Shown piece by piece: positions 44,279 through 55,837 of a stretch of DNA of 64,000 nucleotides; position 1 is the first letter of the stretch; every line of letters starts with the position of its first letter. The DNA lies in NCBI RefSeq assembly GCF_958298935.1, contig NC_084941.1, positions 15,040,001 to 15,104,000 of the forward strand, read 5' to 3'. The DNA is from Phragmites australis. Lineage: Eukaryota; Streptophyta; Magnoliopsida; Poales; Poaceae. The notes beneath the pieces were generated by a model. The model worked only from the letters and a program-made list of their open reading frames with translations. It was not told the DNA's origin and did not search any database. The translations under genes and the position numbers were made by a program.

Positions 44279-44289
44279 AACATATACCC

Positions 44290-44760
44290 CTTAGGTTGAT
44301 TCTCGCCCTCGAGATTCGTAAGGATCACAGAAGAGATGGGAAAACTCTATCTTCAGATCATCCTCTCTTTCTCAAGTGGCTTCCTCTTCTGAGTGATGCT
44401 TCTACTGTACTTTGCACATATGGACTCGCCTGTTTCGGGTAACCCATTCTGACATCTCAAGATTCTTGACTGGATACTCTGAGTAAAAGAGATCTTCTTG
44501 CACATCTAGTTCTTCTACCGGTAGCTGCCCTTCGAGAACTCTCAAACACTTTTTTAACTGCGACACATGAAAACTATCATGTACTCCTGAGAGTTGAGGT
44601 GGTAACTCCAGCTGGTAAGCTACTTCGCCTCGTCTCTCCAGTATTTTGTACGGGCCAATAAACCGAGGTGAAAGCTTGACTTTGACCTTGAATCTGCTTA
44701 GACCTCTTTAGGTGACACCTTAAGATATACGAAGTCTCCTGCTGCAAAAGTTAGCTCTTT
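44290..44760 (-). pseudogene. E5 integrase C-terminus and chromodomain
   Basis: Minus-strand reading from 44760: RFKVKVKLSPRFIGPYKILE, RRGEVAYQLELPPQLSGVHD, SFHVSQLKKCLRVLEG, then FYSEYPVKNLEMSEWVTRNR and MCKVQ, a stop where the family normally has Trp, and HHSEEEAT. This is the integrase tail followed by a chromodomain, as in the Tekay/Del branch of chromoviruses. The chromodomain normally steers integration towards histone-marked chromatin. Confidence 0.8.
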
Positions 44761-45860
44761 TGTCTAGATTGAGCAGTTTTCAAATTATCTTTGATCTCTT
44801 GTACTTGTCTTTCTGCTTTTCTTAGAACTTCTGGGCTGAAAACTTGGCTTTCCCCGGTTTGGTTCTAGAATAATGGGGTTCTACACTTTCTTCCATATAA
44901 GGCTTCAAAAGGAGACTAACTTCATAACTGTTATTGTACAACAACTCTGCATACGACAAATTCTTGTCCCAACTGTTAGCATTCTTCAAGGCACATGCCC
45001 TTAACATGTCTTCAAGGATTTGATTTACTCTTTCTATCTATCCGTCAGTTTACAGATGATATGCTGAGCTAAAATTCAACCTTGTATCCACAGACTCATG
45101 TAAGTGTTACTAGAACCGTAAAGTAAACTAACATGATCATATACAATTATCTTGGGTACTCCATGCAAACACACAACCCTTGGCATATACAACTCAGCAA
45201 GTCTCGAACCTTTATAGGTTTCCTTGACTAGAATCAAATGAGCTACTTTTGTCAACCGATCGACTATGACCCATATGGAATCATATCCTGACTGTGTTTA
45301 AGGTAGACCCACTATGAAATCTATGCTACTTTCTTCCCAATTCCACTCAAATACTTTCAATGGTTGTAGCAGCTCTGCTAGTCTCTGATACTCAGTTTTC
45401 ACTCGCTAACAAATATCACACAAAACAACATGTTCTGCCACTGCGCGTTTCATTCCGTACCACTAATACTGATCTTTAAGATCTTAGTACATCTTGGTAC
45501 TCCTTGGGTGAATGGAATATGCTGAATCATGGGCTTCCCTTAAAATTGTATCCCGAATATCTTTCACATCCAGAACACATATTTTGTGCTGATACCACAC
45601 TATGCCTTGCTCACCTTCAGTGAAATATGGGGCTCTGCCAACTTTGATAAGCTGCTTGATTTCCAAGATCTTTTCATCCTCCAGCTGACCCTTCTTTATA
45701 TCTTGTTCAAGCATTGAGTCTATTTCTATTGCAACTATCTCAGTGTTACACACCATTTTCAAATTTAACTTCTTAAATTCCCTGCATAACTCGGGACTCA
45801 TCTCTTGGAGAGTTATAGTGTTGACATGAGATTTTCTACAAAAGGCATCAGCCACTATAT
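44760..45860 (-). pseudogene. E5 integrase, broken
   Basis: The N-terminal zinc-binding region is in the open frame 45855-45484 (ILREAHDSAYSIHPRSTKMY; the following HHCC Cys pair reads CDIC). The core continues with WNWEESSIDFIVGLP and DSIWVIVDRLTKVAH near 45340-45220 and is broken by several stops. The open part 45007-44822 covers NANSWDKNLSYAELLYNNSY, normally just after the catalytic Glu. Gaps of sequence appear to be missing between 45120 and 45020. Confidence 0.78.
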
Positions 45861-46262
45861 TTGCCTTTCTTGGGTGATAGTTGATTCCCAGATTGTAATC
45901 TTTGATGAGCTCTAACCATCTGCGTTGTCTTAGATTAAGATCTTATTGAGTGAAGATATACTTCAAGATCTTATGGTCTGAATAGATCTCAAACCTTTGA
46001 CCTATCAGATAGTGTCTCCAAATCTTGAGTGCATAAACCACAACGGCTAATTCCAAGTCATGTTTCGGGTAGTTCTCTTCATGTTTCCTTAACTGCCTAG
46101 ATGCATATGGTACCACATGACCCTCTTGCATGAGCACAAAACCCAAACCTTGACGAGACGCATCATAATACACTGAGAACAGCTTTTGGGTGTCAGGCAT
46201 GATCAGTACTGGAGCTGAGATTAATCTTTTCCTAGAAAGCAGATTAAGCTTAGGTTTCTTGG
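45860..46262 (-). pseudogene. E5 RNase H domain
   Basis: The minus-strand frame 46262-45943 reads [40 protein letters not shown] and [20 protein letters not shown], then [20 protein letters not shown]. It is the chromovirus RNase H, well conserved with the DAS and SDHK catalytic blocks. At about 46260 homology stops and the RT and everything upstream is lost. Confidence 0.82.
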
Positions 46263-46462
46263 AAGGTATTGCATAGCTTCGATCGTATAAATACCACGCA
46301 CCGAGGCACACCCTCGGCAGCGTAGTTGTGCTGCACCTGGGGAGTATCCTTGGGAGAATAACATGCCTACATACCGCAGGCCCAGCATGCCTAGATCACC
46401 TAGAAGGCAAGACTAGCTAGATTTTCTGGAAGGTATTGCATAGCTTCGATAGTGTGTAGGGC
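46257..46462. repeat. direct duplication at the E5/E6 junction
   Basis: TTGGAAGGTATTGCATAGCT at 46258 recurs (one base different at the start) at 46430, each followed by TCGAT. The 140 bp between them carry GCATGCC- and ACCGAGGCACACC-type text with no recognised feature. The duplicated block lies exactly where E5 homology ends, so it probably reflects the rearrangement that truncated E5. Confidence 0.7.
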
Positions 46463-46499
46463 CTTTGGCATTAATACATATCGAAGGGGGTGCAAAACC

Positions 46500-46915
46500 T
46501 CTATAAAGTGGAAAGTCTTCCAAAACCCCCGCAAAATGGGAATGTCTTCCAAAAACCTCCGTAAAACGAAAAGTCTTCCAAGACCCCTGCAAAACGGGGA
46601 TGTCTTCCAAAAACCTCTGCAAGATGGAGAGTCTCCCAAACCCCCCACAAAATGGGGATGTCTTCCAAAAGCCTCCGTAAAAAATAGAAATGTCTTGAAA
46701 ACCTCCGCAAAACGGAGAGTCTTCCAAAACCTCCCTAAAGGGAGATGTCTTGAAAAACCTCTAAAAAACAGAAACATCTCCCAAAACCTCCGTAAAATGG
46801 GGATGTCTTCCAAAACCTCCGCCAAATTGGAGATCTTGAAAAACCAGCCATGAGGCAAAAACATCTTGAAAACCTCTACGCAAGGGGATGTTTTGAAAAA
46901 CTCCATCTGCAGAGA
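46500..46915 (+). repeat. 29-bp minisatellite, about 14 units
   Basis: GTCTTCCAAAACCTCCG(C/T)AAAA-type units start at 46515, 46544, 46573, 46602, 46631 and 46660, exactly 29 bp apart, then with small indels at 46692, 46719, 46746 and onward to about 46910. By position, downstream of pol and upstream of a polypurine tract and 3' LTR, it resembles the 98-bp repeats of E1 and E2. The 168-codon frame on its minus strand is a repeat artefact. Confidence 0.85.
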
Positions 46916-47441
46916 TATTCAAAAAACCTATCTGATAAATCCTTTGGCATCTCAAACCGATGCCTCCGTGCTAGAGGGGTGAAACCCACTAGCATCTGAA
47001 AGGCACAGTCCACAAGCCGAAAGGCTATAAACCCTCCCCTTAGGGTAACATTACCCTGCAGTCTCATCTAGACATATTCATACATCATATCTGAAGACTA
47101 CGCCTTGATGACGGCCACACCTCCAACCTGAGCATAGTATCGAGGTTGGCACTTGGACGGGCTTTGGCTTCAACAAACAAGTATACCTCTGATATCATCA
47201 TGACAAGCCACTGAGGACGTTGGAGACTCCCTCCCTCAATGTCTCATCTAAACATGCCTATATCTTCGGATTACGCTATCAGCCTCGAGCTTCACCATCG
47301 ACACCCACAGCTCCTGCTAATAAACTCCTCAAAGGCAAGGAATCATGTTCGGGCATCCGTGTTACTATACCAGGCTGGAGTTGGTTTTTCTCTACATTCT
47401 CTCACCCCTCTGAACGTCGGGAACAATGGATGAAGGGGTAC
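46916..47441 (+). mobile_element. E6 3' untranslated region and polypurine tract
   Basis: Non-coding region leading into TGAAGGGGTAC at 47431-47441, a polypurine tract directly before the TG of the LTR. GATCCTTTGGCATCTCAAACCG-like and GCCTCCGTGCTAGAGGGG blocks near 46940-46980 echo the repeat blocks of E1. Confidence 0.6.
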
Positions 47442-48160
47442 TGTTGGTGGAAATAAACCAACCTGCGAACAATGGTTAAGGATCGTTATCAAAAGTCCCT
47501 CCGGAACCTTCGGTCTCCGGACTCTCAGTAGGAGGCCTAGCCTCCAGAAGTTGTGGACCCCTTCGGAACCACCCCGCCGATGTCTATATGGCCTTCTCAA
47601 ACCTCAAAGATGCAGCGGGTCTCTTGAGATAATATCGGGAAGAAAGGACAGCCCCTGCAACCGACCTGACACGAAGTGATAGGCAATTAATGCGGTGCAA
47701 GTAGTGCTTATCCTGACACTCCAGTACAATGAAGGTCATCCTGACACCCCTGGCAATGCAGCGCCATGCCGCAATTGTTGACCGGCTCACCCCTCAGGGT
47801 TGCTTGTACCACAATAGTAGATATGGTAGATATTTGTCTTCTATATATGGTTAAAGTATTTATCTAGGATAAGGCTATGTAATTCTTCCATGTTCTAGAT
47901 ATTTGTAGATGGTAATAACTTGTACACCAAGCTATGTACAGTCCTATAAAAGGGGGAGCCAAAGGTCATCTGGGGGAGAGAGAGAACAAATAGACACAAA
48001 CACAAAGACATATAGTGATACTCTCCCTAGCCCAATATTTTCTACTATCAATACATTTGCACTGCCCATTCCTCTCAAACTTCGTCTCCAAGCCTGAGTC
48101 TCCTCCTTAGAAGAACCTATCACTGTACTTGTTAGCGCAAGATGATCTCTTGCGCCAACA
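47442..48160 (+). mobile_element. E6 3' LTR, Tat-like
   Basis: TGTTGGTGGAAATAAACC to CTTGCGCCAACA, 719 bp, with TATA box CCTATAAAAGGGGG near 47944. Its second half resembles the E1/E2 LTRs (TACTATCAATACATT, CTCAAACTTCGTCTCCAAGC, CTGAGTCTCCTCCTTAGAAG). The next sequence is copia pol, so this element either inserted into the copia element or was joined to it by deletion. No left LTR was found. Confidence 0.85.
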
Positions 48161-49973
48161 CCCTCATGCTCATGAGCTTGACATTCTCTAGTCCACATAA
48201 TCTTCCACTATACTGATTCCTTTGACTCGTATACCCATGATGGTGACTCCTCTGGTCAATCCTCTCCCAAAGTAAAACATTATGCCCTCTGCCAATGTAG
48301 TCGCACCACAGCAGGCTCTGCCAACCCTGTAGCCCGCCGAGTCCATCAATCCACAGGCCACACTCGCACCATAGCCTGCCACCCCTCTTGTTCAGCTGGC
48401 AAAACCACTTCCTCTGGGTGCTATGCCCATTCTGCCTATATCTAATGACCACGCCATGCGCACCCGTGGTAAGAGCAGATTCTGCCAGCCTCTCTACTGC
48501 ATGAACCTTTTTACCACACCAATTGGAAGGGCACCATGCAAGCAGAATATGTCGTGAGTGGCATATTCTAGCACAAACTCAAACCGGACTATTCCTTGGA
48601 TCGCTATAAGGCACGTTGGGTCCTCTGAGGTTTCACCAAACAATAATGCCTTGACTTTGCTAAGACATTCAATTCCATTGTCAAACCGACTACTATTCAC
48701 ACTGTTCACACCTTAGCACTCTGTAGTGCTTGGCCGGTTAATCAACTTGACATCAAAAATGCCTTCCTCCATGGCTTTCTAGCTGAAACTGTCTACTCCC
48801 AATAGTCCTCTAGCTTCATGGATCTGGCCCATCTAGACTATGTGTGCCGCCTCAACCGCTCTCTATATGGACTTAAGAAGGTTCAGTCGCTTTGCCTCAT
48901 ACTTGCTCTCTCTCATCCTTGTTGGTTCAAAGGTGAACACCTCGCTGTTTATTTAAAAGCTCTGATGTTGCCTATCTTTTGCTTTATGTTGATGACATCA
49001 TCCTCACCACATCCACAGATACTCTTCTTCACTGGGCCATCTCCTCTCTCTCCAGCAAGAGTTCACTGTGACTGACATGGGTGATCTCCATTTTTTTCTA
49101 GGAGTGAATGTCATTCGTGATGCCGAGAGCATGTTTTTTTTCTCAATGCCACTATGTTACAGAAATTCTTGATCACGAGAATGACTTCCTGCAACCCATG
49201 CACCACTCCAGTGGATACTCGTGCCAAACTCTCAGCATCTAGTCCTCAAGTTGATAATCTTGTCCATTATCATCTAGTCCTCAAGTTGATAATCTTGTCC
49301 AGTATCGTAGCATCACCGGTGCCTTGCAGTACCTAACTTCCACTCGACCAGACATCACTTATGATGTCCAACAGGTGTGCCTCCGTATGCATGACCCTCG
49401 CAAGATGCATCTAAACCTTGTCAAGTGCATTCTTCAGTATCTCAAAGGTACCATGTCTTTCAGGTTGTGCTTGCGCTGCACCGATCCTACTGCTCTTGTT
49501 GTCTACTTGGATGTTGATTGGGCCAGCTACACTCGCAATTCCACCTCTAGCTATGCAGTGTTCCTTGGTGATAGTCTTGTCTCGTGGTCGTCGAAATGTC
49601 AACACACCATCTCTCGCTCCAGCTTCGAGGATGAATATCATGTTGTGGCCAATGCCATCGCCGAGACTTGCTGGCTTCAACAACTACTACATGATCTCCA
49701 TCACTCTCTATGCCATGTCACCATGGTCTACTGCAACAATGCCTCCACCATGTACCTCTCCAACAATCTGGTTCAGCACCAACGCACTAAGCATATTGAG
49801 ATTGATCTCCACTTTGTGCGTGAACGTGTATACCTTGGTGAGGTTTCAGTGCTCCATGTGCTGACGATGCAACAGTTCACCGACATCTTCACCAAAGGCT
49901 TGCCAGTGACTACCTTCATCGAGTTTCACTCTAGCATGAGCGTCCATGATGCTCCCGCTCCGACTAGGGGGGA
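48161..49973 (+). pseudogene. Ty1/copia pol remnant (RT to RNase H)
   Basis: 48430-48480 encodes the pre-RT motif DHAMRTRGKSRFCQP. RT follows from about 48560 (the RYKARWVLRGFTKQ-like block, then QLDIKNAFLHGFLAE and VCRLNRSLYGLKK) with stops. The YVDD region near 48980-49000 is frameshifted (LYVDDIIL-like, from CTTTATGTTGATGACATCAT). 49324-49983 is open for 219 codons: TSTRPDITYDVQQVCLRM, the RNase H block SWSSKCQHTISRSSFEDEYH, the CNNASTMYLSNN block and the HIEIDLHFVRERV tail. The catalytic YLDVDWA Asp is present. Gag, protease and integrase are missing. Confidence 0.88.
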
Positions 49974-50260
49974 TGTTAGATGACATGTCTCCACCACACT
50001 CCTGCACTCTATTTTGCCATGCACTGCATGGACTCCGGTTTAGCTACAATCAAGCACATACAGATCTTCCAATCACCGCGGATACTTATACATTTAGTTG
50101 TAACAGATTTGGCATGTATCAGCGGTTTAGGTGGATACTTCTATATTGGGCTGTAACAGATTTGGCATGGGCTGTAACAGATTTGGCATGTATTAGCGGT
50201 AGTTTAAGATATGTATTTCTCATGTAATACTATATAACCGGACTCAAATTAATAAATTAA
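49974..50260 (+). mobile_element. copia 3' LTR (3' boundary uncertain)
   Basis: Follows the polypurine tract CTAGGGGGGA and starts TGTTAGATGACATGTCTCC. The first ~115 bp match the LTR at 4851; beyond that they differ. GCTGTAACAGATTTGGCATG is present twice in tandem at about 50151 and 50171. A TATA-like CTATATAACC lies at 50230. No TCTAACA-type end was found, so the end given is provisional. Confidence 0.65.
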
Positions 50261-50299
50261 AAAATGAGCATTGATGTACACATACAAGTTTTCAAAATT

Positions 50300-50560
50300 C
50301 ACTATACCATACGATAGGGTGTCCCTATCGTACGGTAGGGTCATTGTATCATATGGTGGGCACCGTACCATGAGACAGAGGATTTGTCAACCGGATCCCC
50401 TTGAAGATCAAGTCACCATATCATATGGTGGGTCACCGTACCGTACGGTGAGTGTAGAGAAGGGTCCAATGGTCAAATTTCTAACCATTGAACAGATGGT
50501 CACCATATCATAAGTGATATCACCATATCATATGGTGGGGCTACAGTATGATATAGTGTA
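50300..50560. repeat. cluster of CACC-N4-C-N4-GGTG palindromes
   Basis: CACCATATCATATGGTG occurs exactly at 50414-50430 and 50521-50537. CACCGTACCGTACGGTG is at 50434-50450, three bases after the first. A half copy CACCATATCATAAGTG is at 50501, and GTATCATATGGTG and CACCGTACCATG are at 50347 and 50361. Each full site has perfect 8-bp arms around one central C. At 50305-50337 two 15-bp arms (14 of 15 pair) around a 3-base loop form a hairpin with the same ACGATAGGG theme. No gene is present. It could be LTR interior or a separate element. Confidence 0.8.
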
Positions 50561-50664
50561 TCCAGTTTTTGGGCAGATTCCTTCAACATATAGTTTTTGG
50601 AGTTGGCCATATAAACATTCCATCCCTCACCCAGCCATTTGAAGTGTGTTGGAGCTAGAGGGAG

Positions 50665-50930
50665 TGTTGCTACACATATTTTAGAGATCTTACCACCACA
50701 GTGAAGATATTGAAGGTTAATTCAATTAACATAATATTAAACATTTAATTAGTGCAAGTTTATGCCTAGTGTGTATCTAGCTAGGTGATTAGTCCAATGT
50801 GCTACACATATTTTAGAGCTCTTCCCACCGCAATGATGATATTGAAAATTAAGTCAATTTGCACAAGATTAATGACTTGATTAGTACTAGTTTAGGTATA
50901 GTAATCTACACTTGTTACTCTAAGTGTTTT
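50665..50930. repeat. 132-bp direct duplication
   Basis: GCTACACATATTTTAGAG at 50669 and 50801, each followed by a (A/C)TCTT(A/C)CCACC and GATATTGAA block, then AATTAAGTCAATT-like text. Non-coding. Confidence 0.75.
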
Positions 50931-51825
50931 CCTACACCTGGATGGTTTAGCGGCGATGAGTTTTGCAAGACCCTCCAATCAAGTTTGTGGAATGGCGACA
51001 AGCTTTTTGAGCAGGAGGAGTGGCCAATATTAGAGTGACGAAGCACTACCTTAGTGAAGATGGTGGTGGAGACCCACTGGTATGTGGGGAACTCTAACAG
51101 CAAGGACCACCGAGTTATCCGACCAGGTGGCTTGATCCTTAGGAGGGGCTCCAACATGGACAGGTGGTAAGAGGCAACTCGCCGATACCATGTGAAAAAG
51201 TCATCATTCCGAGTTTGTGCTCTCTATCTTATTTACATTCCGTACTTTATATTATATTATTTTATCTTCCGTCTTTATCTTTCCTAGAATTATATGTGTA
51301 GTTGACAGAATTGGAAACTAGAGTGCAAAACTTTATTACGATAAAGTAGTCACACTAGATAAATCTAAAATCCATTTAGATATAAATGAGTTTAGGTTTA
51401 TCGTATTGACTTGAGTCGATTAGTTTTAAAATCCCTAATTCCTCTCCTCTTATGACGTCACCTGTCCTTATAAGAGAGAGCATTTAATTCGAAGAAAGCT
51501 TTGGAATCCCTTACCTTCCCATGTGGAGGGGCACTGTGACAAGGAATGGTATCATGTGGCCGTTGAACAAGGGTAACACCACACCAACACCAACTCCATC
51601 TTTTGAAGCAGTAAATTAAGATATCAACACTCAGTTGCATTGTGTAAAAGCCCAAAATGCATATATTCCTTTGCTGTGTATTGTTATTTTCTTGTTGAAT
51701 ATTAGATGTTATAGTGCTTTGTTTTTAGACTTCAAAGTTCAGGGTGAAACGGGATAATTTGGCATCAATTCATTCAAGTGCATCCCTTCCCAATTGCACG
51801 TTATACATTCACATTTTTCTGATCA
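50931..51825. other. no gene; retrotransposon-like untranslated sequence
   Basis: Bases 50940-51250 have the feel of retrotransposon LTR/leader DNA (GCGGCGATGAGTTTTGCAAG, ACCATGTGAAAAAGTCATCA), but no ends, duplication or coding block could be fixed. 51250-51825 is AT-rich without a recognised feature. Confidence 0.3.
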
Positions 51826-52348
51826 AAATTTTAAGAGTAACATTCACAAACCCATCACATTATTGTTCTAATAGTCACAAACCCATCTTTCTTTTTTTCC
51901 ATTTCACAAATCACCACTAAGGTTCAGTCTCACAAAACTATCATTCTATTGCACTCCCTGTTTCCAACCTTATGAGAGTTAATTGTCAGTGTCATATAAT
52001 AGAAAATGGATCCTATTCTAGCGGCCATCATGGGCCCACTCTACGCAAGCGTGGCGACCAGAACATGGGTTGGCTGCATTGGGCTGCTTGCGAATGTGGT
52101 CAGCATGTCAATTCGGTTGCGTGGCATGGGCCCACAATGACATGGTGCGAGAAACTAGCTCGTTTTCATTTGCGTGATACTGGCAAGTAGCCTATCTGGT
52201 CGGGAACGGGGAGCGCATAGGAATGCTAGTTTCGTGAGAAGGGAGCCAATAATAGTGATAGGTTTGTGAAATAGAAAAAAAAGTAGTTAGTTCGTGATTT
52301 AATATGACAAAAATGTGATGAGTTATATAAAGTTTTCTCCAATTGTAA
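51826..52348. mobile_element. probable Mutator-type MITE
   Basis: Inverted arms: 51835-51925 (GAGTAACATTCACAAACCCATCACAT...TTTCACAAATCACCACT-like) against the reverse complement of 52250-52339 (GAGAAAACTTTATATAACTC then ATCACAT...TTTCACAAACCTATCACT). The element would span 51835-52339 with flanking 9-mers AAATTTTAA and CAATTGTAA (7 of 9 identical). No coding frame of note. G-starting ends and 9-bp flanks suggest the Mutator class, but decay makes this tentative. Confidence 0.5.
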
Positions 52349-52827
52349 TTTATATGTTCCAATTCTAAAACTACTATTTTGTGCTCGGACGAATCAAGTT
52401 CATCCCGTTGCTAAGCATGGCTCTATGCAATACAACGGATTAAAAGCTACGTACGCAATGAAGTCTTCTGCAGAAAAAAAAACCATGCGATGTATGAATA
52501 CCCTGCCTGTAATCATGATTTGAATTTTGATTTCTTTATCTCTACGCAAAGATGGGTAACAGAGATCGCTTGTGCAGATAAAGAGAAGGCGCGAATGATT
52601 AAGGCCAGCACGAAGGACCAGGGGACGATGATGGTTGCTTCGCTGGGAGTTATTCTTCGTTTCTTATCATCCCTTCTGAGTTTGCTGCTCTTTAGCATAG
52701 ATCACCGGTTGATACCTTTTCTTCCCTTTCACGCCCTTCCTTTTCATGTAAAGCACTCACAGGGTACACGTATATAAAGTTGATCAAGTCTGTCAATTTT
52801 CTCACTGGCGTGGAAATAGAAAACGTC
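52349..52827. other. no recognisable gene
   Basis: A 95-codon frame at 52490-52777 has no family resemblance. I see no element ends. This is the flank of E8. Confidence 0.35.
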
Positions 52828-52832
52828 GATAC

Positions 52833-53363
52833 TGAAGATGGGTAGTATAAAACTATCGTATTCAGATCCTATAGAGTTTTCTATATTCTTGGAGCATATC
52901 TCTTTGTCTGGGAAAGAGAATCCCTAAATGCATGGAAACTATCCGCAGGTACTTGAGATATCTCATAAGTAAAAAAAAAAATATCTATAAGAATAATAAG
53001 AAAGGAGTCCAAAGATCACATAATGATCTCTATATATATACGGAGCTAAGGGGATCTTGCGGAGGATATGTCCATTCAAGTCATTCGAGCCTACAATAGC
53101 CTTGAGCTCTCAAGCCTTCTGCATCCCCCAATCTACATCAGCAATCCTCCGCGACTACGTACAAGGAGCCCCTCGACTAGGTTTAGTTCTATCTAGAATA
53201 GCCAAGAAGCCCGTTGTAAATAGTCTCGAATATCAATACAAGAAAATATGACATATGGCTATTATACAAAGGGATGCCTCAACCTGTATAAATCACTATG
53301 TGTGACATGTCATTCGACTTCATTCACAAGTTTGTAAGATCGGCAATTCACAAATCATCGATA
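52833..53363 (+). mobile_element. E8 5' LTR
   Basis: 531 bp, TGAAGATGGGTAGTATAAAA to about CATCGATA. A TATA-like CTATATATATAC lies near 53031. A primer-binding-like site follows at 53364. Confidence 0.8.
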
Positions 53364-53376
53364 GTTGACGTCGTCT

Positions 53377-55720
53377 ATGGCGAATATGTCCAAAGACATC
53401 GAATCTTCGATACACAACATTCTGTCGACTTCACCTAAGTCTTCACCGAATACCGCCTTCTCGGACAAGGGCTTATACAACAACTTTGCCCTCTCAATCA
53501 ACAAGGTACTGATGGTCGACAAGGTAGATCTCGATGATGACCTTATTGGTGACAACTCCAACGATGAGGTAAGTTGTTTTATGGATCAGCGTGCTAAAGA
53601 TTATGGCATCGAGTTTGAACCGCTCGATGGCTAAGACGATTGCTCAAGCGACATTTGTTGTAAGTCGGGATCCTCCCAAGTGGCTTTCGACAACATGGAT
53701 TATCGAAGTACCTATCCAAAGATTTCCTCCAATGAAAGATCTATGATGGACCTGGACTCCTCCACCACTATAGATTACCCCCGAGAAGTCTTCTCCATTA
53801 GAGATGGGGACGCTGGTCCATCCAATCATGATGACTATGATCCTGCAAGCACATGGGTCCCTACTGCTCTGAATGCGAGAAATGCCTACCAGCCTCAACT
53901 GATGATAACTCCTCCGATCCAAAATGCCAACGGCATTCGGGATCTCGTGTCCCCTGATTATCAACAGGGAACTCAGCGCTTCAGATCTGCAGCAGCTCAA
54001 AGGCTCCTCCTTCTACAGGAGGTCCTCAGACAACCACACCACTACATATTTGACTACCCCTGGCAACAAGGATCAGATCAACTTGATGGCCAACATGGCA
54101 AAAGAAGCTATACTCCAGGCCGAGGATTCTTATCAAGCTGTAGCTGCGGATATCTCTAATCAGGGAAAGTCTCACAATAATCGTTCCCATGATAACTCAT
54201 ATCCCAAAAGATGTAATCCCTTAAACAAGACAATCTAGGAAGACAAATGAGCGCCTAGCCACTGCAGGACCTCACCGGTCAGGAACCATCTCATAAACCA
54301 TATGCGCAAAGTCATCGAGCAACAAAGACGCTCAGAGACCCATGAGGAATACTCGACTTCTCCTCAGTGGCCTAACCAGAGGTCATCCTGACACCATTTG
54401 TGTAGAAGTCATAGCCGGTCTCTAACCCCGGTGGACAGAACCCTCATGGCTCCTCAAATCAACGAGGATGCCATCAACGGCTGCGAGGCTTTCTCTCCAG
54501 GCCTAGGGAGGATGAACTGGCTGGCCCGGTTCCAACCCAGGTCGATCAAGAAGTAGAACGGGACCACCAATCTTGTTGAGTTCCTCCAGATTTACACTAT
54601 AGCCATCCAACCGGACGAGGGGGGTGAGGAAAGAAAAGGCTATGGCCAATTACCTCCCCACAACCCTTGATGGGTCGACTAGGACTTGGCTAACCAATCT
54701 ACTGTTAGGGACGATCTACTCATGGAAGTAGCTCTACGACTTTCTCCTAGCAACCTTCCAAGGTATGTACATTCAGCCCAACTAGAAAAATGACATTTTT
54801 TGTGTCTTGCAAACGGAGAAGGAAACCTTGCTCCGTCCACTGCTTTAGCAACACTTGAAACACCATCCCAAAGATAAACAACTATAACATCATCCAAGCG
54901 TTTACCCAAGGGGTAAGGAGCTGACGATGCATTGAGGACATCACCAAGAAGGAGCCCAAGATGGTCAAAGAGCTCAGGAAGATCATCGACAAGGTGTCCA
55001 ACATCGAAGAGGCACTCATGTTCATCAAGGAAAGAGACCACAACATCAAGCACCCCTAGCCTTGACCAGATGATGACTCGACAATGAGCAAGTGCAAGAA
55101 GAACACAAAACGAGGTAAGGGCAAGAAAACTAAAACTGATGAAATTTTGGCAAATCTTCTCGATACACGTCATGACAAGCATCCCGGCTCATCCAGGGGC
55201 AAGGGTCACTAGCAAGACACTAGTGAACGTGGCTGCAAGCCCTGGTGTGACTTTCACCAGACCGACAGTCATGACATCCATCAATGCCACATCTACCTAA
55301 AGCTGGTCAAGGCCAAGGTCGACAGGGCCAAAGGGAAGAAGGCCTAGGTCATAACCCAGAGTAGGGACTCCAGCTTCAGCAGCGGCGATGATGAATTTGA
55401 CCCAATGTCCTACCAATCGGGGGTGAGGACCGTGGACCACATGTTCGGTCCTACGAGTCCAAATGGCAGTACAAGACGGTGGCTCGAGAAGTTTTAGCAG
55501 CTATCCCCAAGAGTCGCCAAGCCATCAAGTGGTCGAATGTCGAAATCTCTTTCGGCTAGAATGACTGCCCAAAAAACTTCGTATGGCCAGGCCGCTTCCT
55601 GATAGTGGTCAAGCCTACAATTAACAACTGCAAGGTCTCTTGAGTGCTTATCGATGGAGGAAGCTTTTGATCATCCTTTTCTTAGGCGCACTCGATACGA
55701 TGCAAATCTCATGATCCCCC
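53377..55720 (+). pseudogene. E8 gag and beginning of protease, broken
   Basis: From ATG 53377 (MANMSKDIESSIHNILSTS) the frame is open to 53634. After a frameshift the next open part is 53680-54159 (YDPASTWVPTALNARNAYQP). The capsid region is recognisable at about 54440-54620 (GLGRMNWLARFQPRSIK, NLVEFLQIYTIAIQP) with many stops. A zinc-knuckle-like CDFHQTDSHDIHQCHIY lies near 55250. The protease motif VLIDGGS is at about 55646, preceded by a stop. Downstream frames decay until the CACTA insertion. Confidence 0.65.
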
Positions 55721-55837
55721 AAAGAGGATTCTTATATATTGATTAAGTCTACTCTGTGCCATATAGGTTAACGGTGTAAGGTGATAGGATTCTTAATAAT
55801 TCATGTAACGTTGATTAGCTCTGTAAGTCCCATATGT

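Noticed and set aside
46400..46906. 168-codon minus-strand frame with Phe/Gly/Arg repeats
   Set aside because: Direct translation of the 29-bp minisatellite; related text appears in all three frames.
46500..46915. Possible CRISPR array (29-bp unit)
   Set aside because: Units are contiguous with no unique spacers, degenerate, and set within a plant retrotransposon.
4851..50260. The two copia LTRs (4851 and 49974) as ends of one element
   Set aside because: They share only about 115 bp at their start and then differ completely, so they come from different subfamilies; no matching duplication was found.
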